Below, piece after piece: positions 32,802-41,572 of a stretch of 64,000 bases of DNA. The notes beneath the pieces were generated by a model that was given only the letters and a program-made list of their open reading frames with translations, was not told the origin of the DNA and did no database searches. The number at the start of each line of letters is the position of its first letter. The stretch's first letter is position 1. This DNA comes from Anaerofustis butyriciformans. Its GTDB lineage: Bacteria > Bacillota > Clostridia > Eubacteriales > Anaerofustaceae. Where the stretch lies: NCBI RefSeq assembly GCF_036289385.1, contig NZ_JAYFFH010000003.1, forward strand, positions 151,837 to 215,836, given 5' to 3'. A program made the translations under genes and the position numbers.

Positions 32802-33806
32802 ATGAAAAAAAGGTATTTAGGAAAAAATAAACTTGAAGTTTCTTCAATTGGTCTTGGTTGCATGGGCTTTACTCAAAGTTATCCTCCATATATTACAGAT
32901 GGCGAGGCTATTGAAGTAATAAGAAAAGCCGTTGACCTTGGAATAACTTTTTTTGATACAGCAGAAGTTTACGGTCCCTATGAAAATGAAAGTTTACTTG
33001 GTAAAGCATTAAAGCCATATAGAGATAAAGTAAAAATTGCAACGAAATTTGGATTTGACATAGAAAATAATCGAGTTGATGAGCTTGGCAGACCTGTTGT
33101 GTTATCAAGTAGTCCCGATTCGATAAAAAAATCAGTTGAAGGTTCTCTAAAAAGACTTAATACGGATTACATAGATTTATATTACCAGCATAGAGTAGAT
33201 CCAAAGATAGAAATCGAAGAAGTGGCATATACTATAAATGAACTTATTAAAGAAGGTAAAATATTGAATTGGGGACTTTCAGAAGCGAGCGTTAACACTA
33301 TAAAAAGGGCAAATACAGTCTGTCCGGTAACGGCAGTACAAAGTGAGTATTCTATGTGGTATAGAGAACCCGAGAAAGAACTAATCCCAGCTTTAAAATA
33401 GCTTGGTATAGGATTTGTTCCATTTTCACCTCTTGGTAAAGCGGTATTAACCGGAAGATTTAATGAAAATACACGCTTTGAAAAAAATGATTTTAGAAGT
33501 CAAATACCAAGATTTAATAAAGAGAATTTGACCAAAAATATTATTTTGGTAGATTATGTAAAAAATATTGCCATTAAAAAAGAAGCTACTCCCGCACAGG
33601 TTGCACTTGGATGTCTATTATCGAAAGAAGACTTCATTGTTCCAATACCAGGAACAAAAAAAATATCAAGAATTGAAGAAAATATAAAAGGAGTTGATAT
33701 GATTTTTTCAGATGAAGAGATGAAAGAAATAGAAAACAACTTAAATAAAATAGAAATTATCGGAGCAAGGTATCCAAAAGATCAAGAGGCTCTTATTGAT
33801 AGATAA
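32802..33806 (+). pseudogene. aldo/keto reductase broken by an in-frame amber codon
   Basis: The frame encodes a complete aldo/keto reductase of about 334 residues if one stop codon is ignored. The first 199 residues run from MKKRYLGKNKLEVSSIGLGCMGF through FFDTAEVYGP (with the catalytic aspartate and tyrosine), KIATKFGFDI and WGLSEASVNTI to ELIPALK, then TAG at 33399-33401. The same frame resumes with LGIGFVPFSPLGKAVLTG, exactly what the family has next, and ends at AL(I)DR. A GAG-to-TAG change would explain it. TAG is a normal stop in this genome (fabH ends with it), so readthrough is unlikely. An assembly error is possible. It is under the MerR promoter. Confidence 0.88.
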
Positions 33807-33881
33807 ATTAATTTTTATAAAAATATTTAATGTGATAAATTTATGAATAATAATAAATATTGATAAATTTTCAAAATATTC

Positions 33882-33910
33882 TTGACTTTTAAAATTATAT
33901 GTTTTACTAT
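33882..33910 (+). promoter_or_regulatory. promoter of the T-box leader
   Basis: TTGACT (33882-33887), a 17-base spacer and TACTAT (33905-33910), about 40 bases before the T-box structures begin. Confidence 0.7.
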
Positions 33911-33949
33911 AAATAAAAATTGAATCAATTATAAACCATATAGATAAGA

Positions 33950-34204
33950 GTAAGTAGTTAAATAATTTTATTTTACAGAGAGTCGGTGGTTGGTGTAAAC
34001 CGATAAATAAGTATTTAATGAATGGACTTATCTTGGGCAGTGAACAAATCATTTATGAGAGTATTCGCTGACGGGATCTTCGCCCGTTATAAAGGAAGCA
34101 TATATGATAGTATATGACAAAGCGGCTTTTTAGCAATTTGGGTGGTACCGCAGGAATTTAGTTATTTGACTCTTGTCCCTTATGTTTGGGATAAGAGTTT
34201 TTTT
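33950..34204 (+). promoter_or_regulatory. T-box riboswitch, tryptophan-specific
   Basis: The leader contains the stem I AGAGAG and GGTTGGTG elements (33977 onward), the specifier loop with TGG at 34023-34025 followed by A within a loop closed by ATAAG/CTTAT, and the T-box sequence GGGTGGTACCGC at 34140-34151. An intrinsic terminator with stem ACTCTTGTCCC/GGGATAAGAGT (34169-34198) and a T tract follows. Uncharged tRNA-Trp would pair with TGG and the T-box and prevent termination. The specifier agrees with the downstream gene, tryptophan synthase beta. Confidence 0.93.
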
Positions 34205-34229
34205 ATAAATAAAGAAAAGGAGAAAAACT

Positions 34230-35600
34230 ATGAAAGAACAAATACCTTATAAAATATATCTAAGTGAAGAAGAGATGCCTAAGAAGTGGTATAACGTAAA
34301 AGCAGATATGAAAGAACAACATGAACCTTTCTTAAACCCTACAACAGGTGAAGCTATAACAAAAGATGATTTAAGACCAATCTTCTGTGATGAATTAATA
34401 GATCAAGAACTTGATACAACCACAAGATTTTTTGATATACCTAAAGAAATACAAGATTTTTATAAAATGTATAGACCTTCTCCATTGGTAAGAGCGTATT
34501 TCTTAGAAAAATACTTAGATACTCCAGCTCATATTTATTATAAATATGAAGGAACGAATACATCAGGTTCACATAAATTAAATACAGCTATTGCTCAAAC
34601 ATATTATGCAAAAAAACAAGGTGTAAAAGGTCTTACAACCGAAACGGGAGCAGGTCAATGGGGGACTGCAATGTCAATGGCTTGTGCATATTTTAATCTT
34701 CCATTAAAAGTGTTTATGGTAAAAGTTTCTGCTGAGCAAAAACCATATAGAAAGGCTGTTATTCAAACTTACGGAGGAGAAGTTATTCCTTCTCCATCAG
34801 ACACAACTAAAATAGGAAGAAAAATCTTAGAAGAAAATCCTGGAACAGGTGGAAGTCTTGGATGTGCTATTTCTGAAGCTATTGAAGAAGCTGTTAAAAA
34901 TGATTATAAATATGTTTTAGGTTCTGTTCTTGACCATGTTGTTTTACATCAAAGTATTATAGGACTTGAAACCAAAAAAGCTTTAGAAAAATATGATATA
35001 ACTCCTGATATTGTTATAGGTTGTGCCGGAGGCGGTTCAAATCTTGGTGGGCTTATTGGTATTTTTGCCGGAGAAAAAATTCAAGGTAAAAATAATATTC
35101 ACTTTATCGCTGTTGAGCCACAGTCTTGTCCATCAATGACAAGAGGAAAATATGCTTATGATTTCTGTGATACAGGTAAAACAACACCTCTTGCAAAAAT
35201 GTATACATTAGGCAGCGGTTTTATTCCATCTCCAAATCATGCGGGAGGACTAAGATATCACGGAATGAGTCCTATTGTTTCAAAACTATATCATGATGGA
35301 ATACTTGATGAAGCAAGAACTGTTGCTCAAAGTGAAGTATTTAAAGCAGCAACTGAATTTGCCAGAGTTGAAGGAATTCTTCCTGCACCTGAATCTTCAC
35401 ATGCTATTAAGGTTGCAATGGATGAAGCTATAAAATGTAAGGAAACAGGGGAAGCAAAAAATATTGTATTTGGTTTAACAGGTACAGGATACTTTGATAT
35501 GAGTGCATATATGCAATACAACGAAGGAACAATAATAGATCCTGAAATTACAGATGATATTTTACAAAAGGGTTTTGATACTCTTCCAAAAATTAAATAA
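34230..35600 (+). CDS. trpB: tryptophan synthase beta-like protein TrpB2
   Basis: A 456-residue PLP enzyme of the TrpB2 class, about 50 residues longer than classical TrpB1. The PLP lysine is in SGSHKLNTA (K116), with TETGAGQWG, GCAGGGSNLGG for the PLP phosphate and a long N-terminal extension (MKEQIPYKIYLSEEEMPK). It joins indole to serine. No trpA or other trp gene is near, so it probably uses free indole salvaged from outside, or acts as a serine deaminase. Expression is controlled by a Trp T-box. RBS AAAGGAG precedes the ATG. Confidence 0.93.
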   Translation: MKEQIPYKIYLSEEEMPKKWYNVKADMKEQHEPFLNPTTGEAITKDDLRPIFCDELIDQELDTTTRFFDIPKEIQDFYKMYRPSPLVRAYFLEKYLDTPAHIYYKYEGTNTSGSHKLNTAIAQTYYAKKQGVKGLTTETGAGQWGTAMSMACAYFNLPLKVFMVKVSAEQKPYRKAVIQTYGGEVIPSPSDTTKIGRKILEENPGTGGSLGCAISEAIEEAVKNDYKYVLGSVLDHVVLHQSIIGLETKKALEKYDITPDIVIGCAGGGSNLGGLIGIFAGEKIQGKNNIHFIAVEPQSCPSMTRGKYAYDFCDTGKTTPLAKMYTLGSGFIPSPNHAGGLRYHGMSPIVSKLYHDGILDEARTVAQSEVFKAATEFARVEGILPAPESSHAIKVAMDEAIKCKETGEAKNIVFGLTGTGYFDMSAYMQYNEGTIIDPEITDDILQKGFDTLPKIK

Positions 35601-35606
35601 TTAAAA

Positions 35607-35641
35607 AAGATAAAAGAAACGTTTTACGTTTCTTTTATCTT
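35607..35641. terminator. long bidirectional terminator
   Basis: A perfect 15-bp stem, AAGATAAAAGAAACG with its complement, and a TTTTA loop. It lies between trpB and the convergent lipoprotein gene, whose last codons run into the stem. Confidence 0.92.
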
Positions 35642-36099
35642 AAATTAAGAACAAGTTGACTAGAGTCTATTGTTTCGTCTGTTCTATATTTTATTATCTT
35701 ATTTAAAGAAATTTTTATTTGGCTTTTATTTCCTTCTTTGTTTTCTGTCGTTATTTCTTTTATTATTTTATTATCTTTATAGTCTGATATTTTTGCTGTT
35801 TCTACATCGACATTATCAAATGTTATTATAATTTCTTTTTTATCTTTTGAATAATTAATTATATGTGTAGGTATTGTATTAGTTTGTTCAAAATCAATAA
35901 TAACTTTAGTATCGCCGATTAAATCATTAATCCATATTTTTTGTATTGATGTATTTTTTGTGTTTTTTCCACCTTTAAAAGTTTCATTTGTTAAATAGTT
36001 ACTTTTTTCGTTTGTTTCATATTGTTTTACAGGATTTGAGCAGCTGAAAAATATAGGAACAATCAAAATCATTATAAAAAAACTTATATATTTTTTCAT
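35635..36099 (-). CDS. lipoprotein with an AMIN-like domain, function unknown
   Basis: A 154-residue protein with a lipoprotein signal peptide (MKKYISFFIMILIVPIFFSC, lipobox cysteine at residue 20). The rest is a beta-rich domain IQKIWINDLIGDTKVIIDFE ... KKEIIITFDNV ... SSQLVLNL that resembles AMIN domains of cell-wall and pilus proteins in pattern only. A short, lysine- and threonine-rich linker follows the lipid site. The last codons overlap the shared terminator. Its place before a membrane protein gene on the same strand suggests a surface role, but I cannot assign one. Confidence 0.65.
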   Translation of the reverse strand: MKKYISFFIMILIVPIFFSCSNPVKQYETNEKSNYLTNETFKGGKNTKNTSIQKIWINDLIGDTKVIIDFEQTNTIPTHIINYSKDKKEIIITFDNVDVETAKISDYKDNKIIKEITTENKEGNKSQIKISLNKIIKYRTDETIDSSQLVLNLR

Positions 36100-36160
36100 T
36101 TGTCCTCCTTACAATTTCTATATTTTTATTTTTTGTAAAAAGGATTAAAATATGTTTGGT

Positions 36161-37456
36161 TTATTTTACAATTCCTTTTGGGTGATATGCTGTTTTTGTT
36201 ATTACAATACTATTATTTCTTTTATATTCTCTTTCAAAATAGTTATAATATGATCCCGGAGATAAAATTCCATTTAAATTTAAAATATCAATTCCTGTTT
36301 GTCCTAAAATAGTGTCTGCAAATTTTACACAATTAGTATAAAAAGTAAAATAATTTTTAAATCTACCTCTTTTAATTTTTCTAAATTTAATGTTTGTTTC
36401 CCTTGCTAGTTGGCTTGCATAATCATCAAATTTTTTATTTGAATTTTTGTAAAAATCTTTTGGCGATAGCCATGGATATGAATTCCTGATATGCTCACTG
36501 ATTTTTTCTTCAACTTTTTTCATTTGTTCATCTGTTAAGTTAAGTCCAAAATCAAATATAGTTTTTTCATGATATTTATTACAAAATTTTATATAGTCTT
36601 CTTTTCCTTTTATAAAAAATATTACGCCTTCTCCCATTGAATCAAATAGTCTGTATGTAGCATAATCGTAGTTACCATATGATATGACAAATCCCTTATA
36701 GTATATATCCATGTGTCCAAATATACCTGCCCCAGTTTCTTTTACATGAATTAAGACTTCTAAGTTAGGTTTTAAATCTGTTTTTTTATAAATTGAATTG
36801 TTTTTGTTTTCTTCACTGTTTAAATAATTTGTGATTTTTGTAAGTGTTTTTTTTAGAATACCTATTGTAAATAAAACAGGAAGTCTTATTGATATTTTCC
36901 TAATCATTTTATTTGCATATGATTTTGGTATTTCCTCATCGATAAAATCTGTAAATATAGTTATGCCGTAAAATATCAAATATAAGCCTACTAATTTTGT
37001 TATTATAAACGTCTTATAATAAAAATTCATTGTAATAACGAGTATAGATATTACAAAAAAGAATATGGATTTTATTAATAATAATGTTGAATGTGGTGTA
37101 TGTGTTTTTTTATTTTGGAAATAAGATATTAAATATATTATTCCAAGAACTGTCGAATAAAATAACACAAAGCCCGGGAAAATAAATAAAATAATTTTGG
37201 GGCTTATAAAAGCAATGATACCTTGAATTAAAATAACAGTATCAGCAATTAATATTAATATTTTTTTTTCATTTAATTTTTTTATATAAAAAGAATAAAA
37301 TTTTGATAGAGCTGTATAGATAAGGATTATTCCGGTGATGTAAGGAAACCAATTTAAAAAATTCCTTGTATAAAATAAAATAAATAATCCCAGTAATATT
37401 AATGATATAGATGAAATAAGCAGGTTAAATGCTGAAATATTTTTCTTGTAATTCAT
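36161..37456 (-). CDS. DUF308-like membrane protein with a C-terminal permuted papain-like domain
   Basis: A 431-residue protein. Residues 1-170 are six or more hydrophobic helices of HdeD/DUF308 type (LLGLFILFYTRNFLNWFPYI). A linker leads to a soluble domain (230-431) with GHMDIYY (H248), VISYGNYD, SMGEGVIFF, and N375-C376 in TNCVKFADTILG, followed by LSPGSYYNYFEREY. The order histidine then cysteine is that of circularly permuted NlpC/P60-like enzymes (YaeF/YiiX, LRAT-like), opposite to ordinary NlpC. I infer a cysteine hydrolase or acyltransferase anchored in the membrane. The fusion is unusual. It is a single gene on the minus strand. Confidence 0.6.
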   Translation of the reverse strand: MNYKKNISAFNLLISSISLILLGLFILFYTRNFLNWFPYITGIILIYTALSKFYSFYIKKLNEKKILILIADTVILIQGIIAFISPKIILFIFPGFVLFYSTVLGIIYLISYFQNKKTHTPHSTLLLIKSIFFFVISILVITMNFYYKTFIITKLVGLYLIFYGITIFTDFIDEEIPKSYANKMIRKISIRLPVLFTIGILKKTLTKITNYLNSEENKNNSIYKKTDLKPNLEVLIHVKETGAGIFGHMDIYYKGFVISYGNYDYATYRLFDSMGEGVIFFIKGKEDYIKFCNKYHEKTIFDFGLNLTDEQMKKVEEKISEHIRNSYPWLSPKDFYKNSNKKFDDYASQLARETNIKFRKIKRGRFKNYFTFYTNCVKFADTILGQTGIDILNLNGILSPGSYYNYFEREYKRNNSIVITKTAYHPKGIVK

Positions 37457-37508
37457 AATTTTCTCCCTCTTTTTTGTATTATATCATTTTATTTACCGGG
37501 ATTTTATA

Positions 37509-39080
37509 TTAATTATTAATTTTTTTATATATGCTTTTACTGTTCTTTATTGTTTCAAGAACTTTTATATTTTGTATTTCATCAATATTTTTTACTTTTA
37601 AAGGATTTTTATCCAAAATTATAAAGTCGGCATTTTTTCCTTCTTTAATGCTTCCTTTTTCATTTTCTTCAAAATAAGAATATGCGGCATTTATTGTTGC
37701 AGCTTTTAATGCTTCTTCTATTGATATTTTTTCTTCTTCACCTAAAATAACTCCATTTTTTGTCTCTCTTTTCAAAGTTATCCATATACTTCTTAATATA
37801 TTAGGTTCAACAACAGGTGTATCTTCGTGAATTGTGTATATTACATTATTTTTTATAGCAGATTTAATAGGGGAGATATTAAATGCACGTTTTCCTAAAT
37901 TTTTCAAATGAATATCTCCGAAAAAATATATATGGTCCGCAAAAAAAGATGCTATCATTCCGATTTTAGACATTTCTTTCAACTGGTCTTTTCTTACTGT
38001 TTGTGCATGAATCATTACAGGTCTGATATTTGTTTTTTTATTTTTAAATGCACTTATTAATTGATCCGCAGCGCTGTCTCCATTGCAATGGGTAATAATT
38101 TGTATATTTTCCTTTATGGCTGTGTCTACAAAATGTTCTACTTCACTGTCTTTATAAATAGGATATCCTCTGTATTCTTTCTCGTTTTCATATGGTTTTG
38201 ACATCCACGCAGTTTTACCTTGTGGAGAACCGTCTAAAAATAATTTATATCCTCCTATTTTATAGCGGTTATGATATTTTAAATATTCTTTATTTTCATC
38301 TATTATTTTTTTACAATTTTTTATGTCTACATAACTTACAACATCAATATCAAGCATATTTTTTTTAGACATTTCTTTTAAAATACTAAATTCTTCATAT
38401 TTTGTAAGTCCGTCTTGAGCTGTTGTTATACCATATTGTAAATAGATTCTTTCTGCTTTTTTTATTGCTTCCATTAATTTTTCTATTGAAATATTCATGC
38501 ATTTTTTTGTGTTATCTATAAAAGCACTTTCTTCAAGATATCCGTTTGGAATACCATTTTTTCTTCCTATTTTTCCTCCAATAGGATCTTTTGTATCTTT
38601 ATTTATATTTAGTATTTCAAGTGCTTTAGTGTTAACAACACCCATATGACCGGAAGAATGAGTAATTAAAATTGGAATTTCTTTACTTACTTTATCAAGA
38701 ATATCTCTTGTAGGATGTTTTTTTTCTTTTAAGAAGTTATGATCATATCCAAACCCTATTAAGAATTCCCCTTCTTTTATTTTATTCTCTTTTTTATATT
38801 TATTTAAAAAGTTAATAATATCATCAAAATTTTTTGCATTTGATAAGTTTGCTATAAGAAGAGATTTTGCTAGTGCTGTAATATGACTGTGGGAATCTAT
38901 GAAAGAAGGCATTAGGCAATTATCTTCATAGTTTTTTATTTGTGTATTTTCATCCTTTAATTTTAAGATATCTTCTTTTGTTCCTACTTTTTTTATTATT
39001 CCGTTTTCTGTGAGAATTGCGTTACAATGTATATTATCTTCCATTGTAATAATATTGTTTGATAAAAATATTGTTTTCAT
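37509..39080 (-). CDS. amidohydrolase family protein (YtcJ-like)
   Basis: A 523-residue metal-dependent hydrolase of the amidohydrolase-3 type. The N-terminal FLSNNIITMEDN leads to the metal-binding DSHSHI at about residues 62-67; HSSGHMG, HCNGDSAADQLI, (V)MIHAQTVR and TIHEDTPVVEP carry further histidines and aspartate of the site. The C-terminal GSIKEGKNADFIILDKNPL closes the beta-sandwich. Members cleave N-acyl or cyclic amides; the substrate is not known. It has the typical length for YtcJ. It lies between the membrane protein and the lysozyme genes on the same strand but is spaced as an independent gene. Confidence 0.9.
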   Translation of the reverse strand: MKTIFLSNNIITMEDNIHCNAILTENGIIKKVGTKEDILKLKDENTQIKNYEDNCLMPSFIDSHSHITALAKSLLIANLSNAKNFDDIINFLNKYKKENKIKEGEFLIGFGYDHNFLKEKKHPTRDILDKVSKEIPILITHSSGHMGVVNTKALEILNINKDTKDPIGGKIGRKNGIPNGYLEESAFIDNTKKCMNISIEKLMEAIKKAERIYLQYGITTAQDGLTKYEEFSILKEMSKKNMLDIDVVSYVDIKNCKKIIDENKEYLKYHNRYKIGGYKLFLDGSPQGKTAWMSKPYENEKEYRGYPIYKDSEVEHFVDTAIKENIQIITHCNGDSAADQLISAFKNKKTNIRPVMIHAQTVRKDQLKEMSKIGMIASFFADHIYFFGDIHLKNLGKRAFNISPIKSAIKNNVIYTIHEDTPVVEPNILRSIWITLKRETKNGVILGEEEKISIEEALKAATINAAYSYFEENEKGSIKEGKNADFIILDKNPLKVKNIDEIQNIKVLETIKNSKSIYKKINN

Positions 39081-39142
39081 TTCTTTAAATCCTTTCTCTC
39101 TGTAATGTTATTATATCTTATTTTTTATAATTTTATAAAAAA

Positions 39143-39165
39143 AGAGAGAACATTTTGTTCTCTCT
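39143..39165 (-). terminator. terminator of the GH25 lysozyme locus
   Basis: Stem AGAGAGAACA/TGTTCTCTCT with a TTT loop; on the minus strand a T run follows. It overlaps the TAG stop codon of the displaced SH3 frame, which places it at the original end of the gene. Confidence 0.85.
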
Positions 39166-39322
39166 AAAATTTTATATAACTACTATGAACATATCCGTAA
39201 TATGTTTTGTTACCTTTTGTAAAGGTAACTTTATACCATCTTTTTTTATACTTATCATTTTTATATCCGTAAGCTGTAACTTTTGCATTTTTTGTTAATG
39301 TTGTACCTTTAGGATTTGAGAT
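39164..39322 (-). pseudogene. SH3-like tail of the GH25 lysozyme, out of frame
   Basis: Read in the -1 frame relative to the lysozyme, these 53 codons give ISNPKGTTLTKNAKVTAYGY, then KNDKYKKRWYKVTFTKG and NKTYYGYVHSSYIKF, then TAG. That is a clear bacterial SH3-type wall-binding domain. The lysozyme frame stops at 39295, just inside it. A one-base loss (or two-base gain) near the GLTS codons explains the break. Confidence 0.85.
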
Positions 39323-41502
39323 GTTAAACCATGATAGTTTTTCCCATCTAACGTTTTATATGCGGCAATTTTATAATAGTATGTATTATTTTTTGATACG
39401 TTTATATCTTGGTATGTAGTTTCCTTTACGTTAGTAAGGTATTCATAAGTTTTTGTTTTATCATTATATTTAAAAATTTTATAACCATGTGCACCTAAAG
39501 TTTTGTTCCATGTTAAGGTTATCTTATCTGTATCTGTTGTTGTAGCTTTTAGATCTGTAACTTGTCTTGGTAATGTTGTTGCAGAAAATACATTAGATAA
39601 GTTGCTATATATTATTGTTCCTTCTTTGTCAGTATAAAAGCTTTTTATCGCATAATGATATGTTGTAGCAGTGGCTCTTGATCTATCTGCAAAAGTTGTT
39701 GTATCTCCAGATGTAATTTCTTTTACGGTATCATATTTTTTTGTTATTGTATTATATCGGTATAGAATATAGCCTGTAGCATTATCTATTTTATTCCATT
39801 TTAGCCATATTGTATTTTCATTACTTCCATTAAATGATAATTTAGGTGAGGATATTGTTGATACTGCAGGTGGAGATGTTAAACCATGATAGTTTTTCCC
39901 ATTTAATGTTTTATATGCGGCAACTTTATAATAATATGTATTATTTTTTGATACGTTTGTATCTTGATATTTCGTTGCATTTACGTTAGCAAGGTATTCA
40001 TAAGTTTTTGTTTTATCATTATATTTAAAAATTTTATAGCCATGTGCACCTAAAGTTTTGTTCCATGTTAAGTTTATTTTGCCTGTAGCTGTTTTTGTAG
40101 TATTTAGACCCGTAACTTGTCTTGGTAATGTTGTTGCAGAAAAAATGTTGGATAGATTACTATATATTTTCTTTCCTGATTTTTCTGTATAAAAGCTTTT
40201 TATCTTATAATGATATGTTGTAGCAGAAGCTTTTGATCTATCTGCAAAAGTTGTTGTGTCTCCAGATGTAATTTCTTTTATTTCATCATATTTTTTTGTT
40301 ATTGTATTATATCTATATAGAACATAGCCTGTAGCATTATCTATTTTATTCCATTTTAACCATATTGTATTTTCATTACTTCCATTAAATGATAATGTAG
40401 GTGTATTAATTGTAGGTTTTGACTCTTTTGGTGTATACCAAACATTTATATCTACTCTCCCTGAAATACCGTCAACATTTCCGCTGCTTGTATGTTGCCA
40501 AAATTCATATTTACCGCTATATGATGTAGAGTTTGTATAATGAGCAAGCCATACTTTATATGTTGAATCTATTGTTGATTTGTTTAAATCATTATTAAGC
40601 ATGCTGTAATTTGCATATACCATAGGAGTGTATCCTGCATTTTTTACTGTTTTACAAAATTCCATTACAATGTTTGTTGCTGCAGTTTTTGATAAATTTG
40701 CATTAGTTAATCTACCATCACTTCCTCCTGCATATTCATAGTCAATTACAACAGGCATATCTATACTATAACCTTTTATTTTATTTAATGTGTAATTAGC
40801 CTCTTGTCTTGCTTCCGCAGTTGTTATTGCTTGAGAGAAGAAGTATACTCCTACCTTTATACCATATTTTTTAGCTTCTGTGATGTTTCTTTTAAAAGTT
40901 GAATCGTTGTCTATTGTTCCCGCTTTGCCATATCCTCTGTATCCAACTCTAATAAATGCGTATTTGATACCATCGTTTTTTACTTTTTGCCAGTTTATTG
41001 TTCCATTCCAATAAGAAACATCAATACCATACGTTACATTATAATCTTTAAATTTACTGTTATGAGTATATGTTTTATTGTCATATGGACTTTTTAAATT
41101 AAATCCGCTATTTGCACTTCTTGCCATTGGACCTGTTGAATAAAATTCATCAGGAATATCTCCGTTAGCTCTAAATTGTTGAGGGTCATCATTAGTAATA
41201 TCTTTTTCTTCTGTTAAGTTGTTTTGAGAAGATGCAGAGTCATTTTGATTTTGTGTTTTTTCGCTATTTTCTGTTTCTTGATTAGATTGTTTTTCAGTTT
41301 CTTTATTTGTATCTGAATCTTCTTTTTTTTCATCTTCTTTTGTTGTTGTTTGAACTTCTTGATTTATTGTATTGTTTTCGTCTTCATTTATTACTTCTTG
41401 ATTTGTTGATGTATTTTGATTTTGTGTTTGAGCCGAAATAGGTACAATAAAAATATTCATTGCAAAAATAATTGCTAAAATAAAAGTTAAAATTTTTTTC
41501 AT
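39295..41502 (-). CDS. GH25 lysozyme with fibronectin-type repeats, C-terminally frameshifted
   Basis: A 735-residue secreted muramidase. The signal peptide ends at VPISAQ. Residues 25-135 are a low-complexity Asn/Gln/Glu/Thr linker. The GH25 domain is at about 155-355 (YGIDVSYWNGTINW with the catalytic aspartate; VVIDYEYAGG with the catalytic glutamate region; FWQHTSS). Four fibronectin type III-like domains follow, arranged as two nearly identical pairs. It should cleave the MurNAc-GlcNAc bond in peptidoglycan. In the intact version an SH3 domain would complete the C-terminus; it is out of frame here, so the protein ends HGLTSQILKVQH. Activity may remain but wall binding is probably reduced. 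Confidence 0.9.
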   Translation of the reverse strand: MKKILTFILAIIFAMNIFIVPISAQTQNQNTSTNQEVINEDENNTINQEVQTTTKEDEKKEDSDTNKETEKQSNQETENSEKTQNQNDSASSQNNLTEEKDITNDDPQQFRANGDIPDEFYSTGPMARSANSGFNLKSPYDNKTYTHNSKFKDYNVTYGIDVSYWNGTINWQKVKNDGIKYAFIRVGYRGYGKAGTIDNDSTFKRNITEAKKYGIKVGVYFFSQAITTAEARQEANYTLNKIKGYSIDMPVVIDYEYAGGSDGRLTNANLSKTAATNIVMEFCKTVKNAGYTPMVYANYSMLNNDLNKSTIDSTYKVWLAHYTNSTSYSGKYEFWQHTSSGNVDGISGRVDINVWYTPKESKPTINTPTLSFNGSNENTIWLKWNKIDNATGYVLYRYNTITKKYDEIKEITSGDTTTFADRSKASATTYHYKIKSFYTEKSGKKIYSNLSNIFSATTLPRQVTGLNTTKTATGKINLTWNKTLGAHGYKIFKYNDKTKTYEYLANVNATKYQDTNVSKNNTYYYKVAAYKTLNGKNYHGLTSPPAVSTISSPKLSFNGSNENTIWLKWNKIDNATGYILYRYNTITKKYDTVKEITSGDTTTFADRSRATATTYHYAIKSFYTDKEGTIIYSNLSNVFSATTLPRQVTDLKATTTDTDKITLTWNKTLGAHGYKIFKYNDKTKTYEYLTNVKETTYQDINVSKNNTYYYKIAAYKTLDGKNYHGLTSQILKVQH
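39297..40395 (-). repeat. tandem duplication of a 555-base fibronectin pair in the GH25 gene
   Basis: Two copies start at LSFNGSNENTIWLKWNKID and run about 185 residues each (about 40395-39841 and 39840-39297). Both contain TLPRQVT, WNKTLGAHGYKIFKYNDKTK and GKNYHGLTS. The DNA copies are highly similar, so the duplication is recent or kept alike by recombination, and this could also have caused the frameshift at the end of copy 2. Confidence 0.88.
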
Positions 41503-41572
41503 CTTTTTCCCATTCCTTTTAGTTTTTTTCTTTGATAGTATAGCATAAATTTTTTTTTAGTAAAGCTTTTTA

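Noticed and set aside
32802..33806. Pyrrolysine or stop-codon readthrough of the reductase
   Set aside because: No pylT/pylS is seen in the window, and TAG ends normal genes such as fabH.
39310..39345. Programmed -1 frameshift on GAAAAAC to reach the SH3 frame
   Set aside because: The same heptamer occurs in the first repeat copy, where no shift is needed, and there is no following pseudoknot I can see. A simple indel is more likely.
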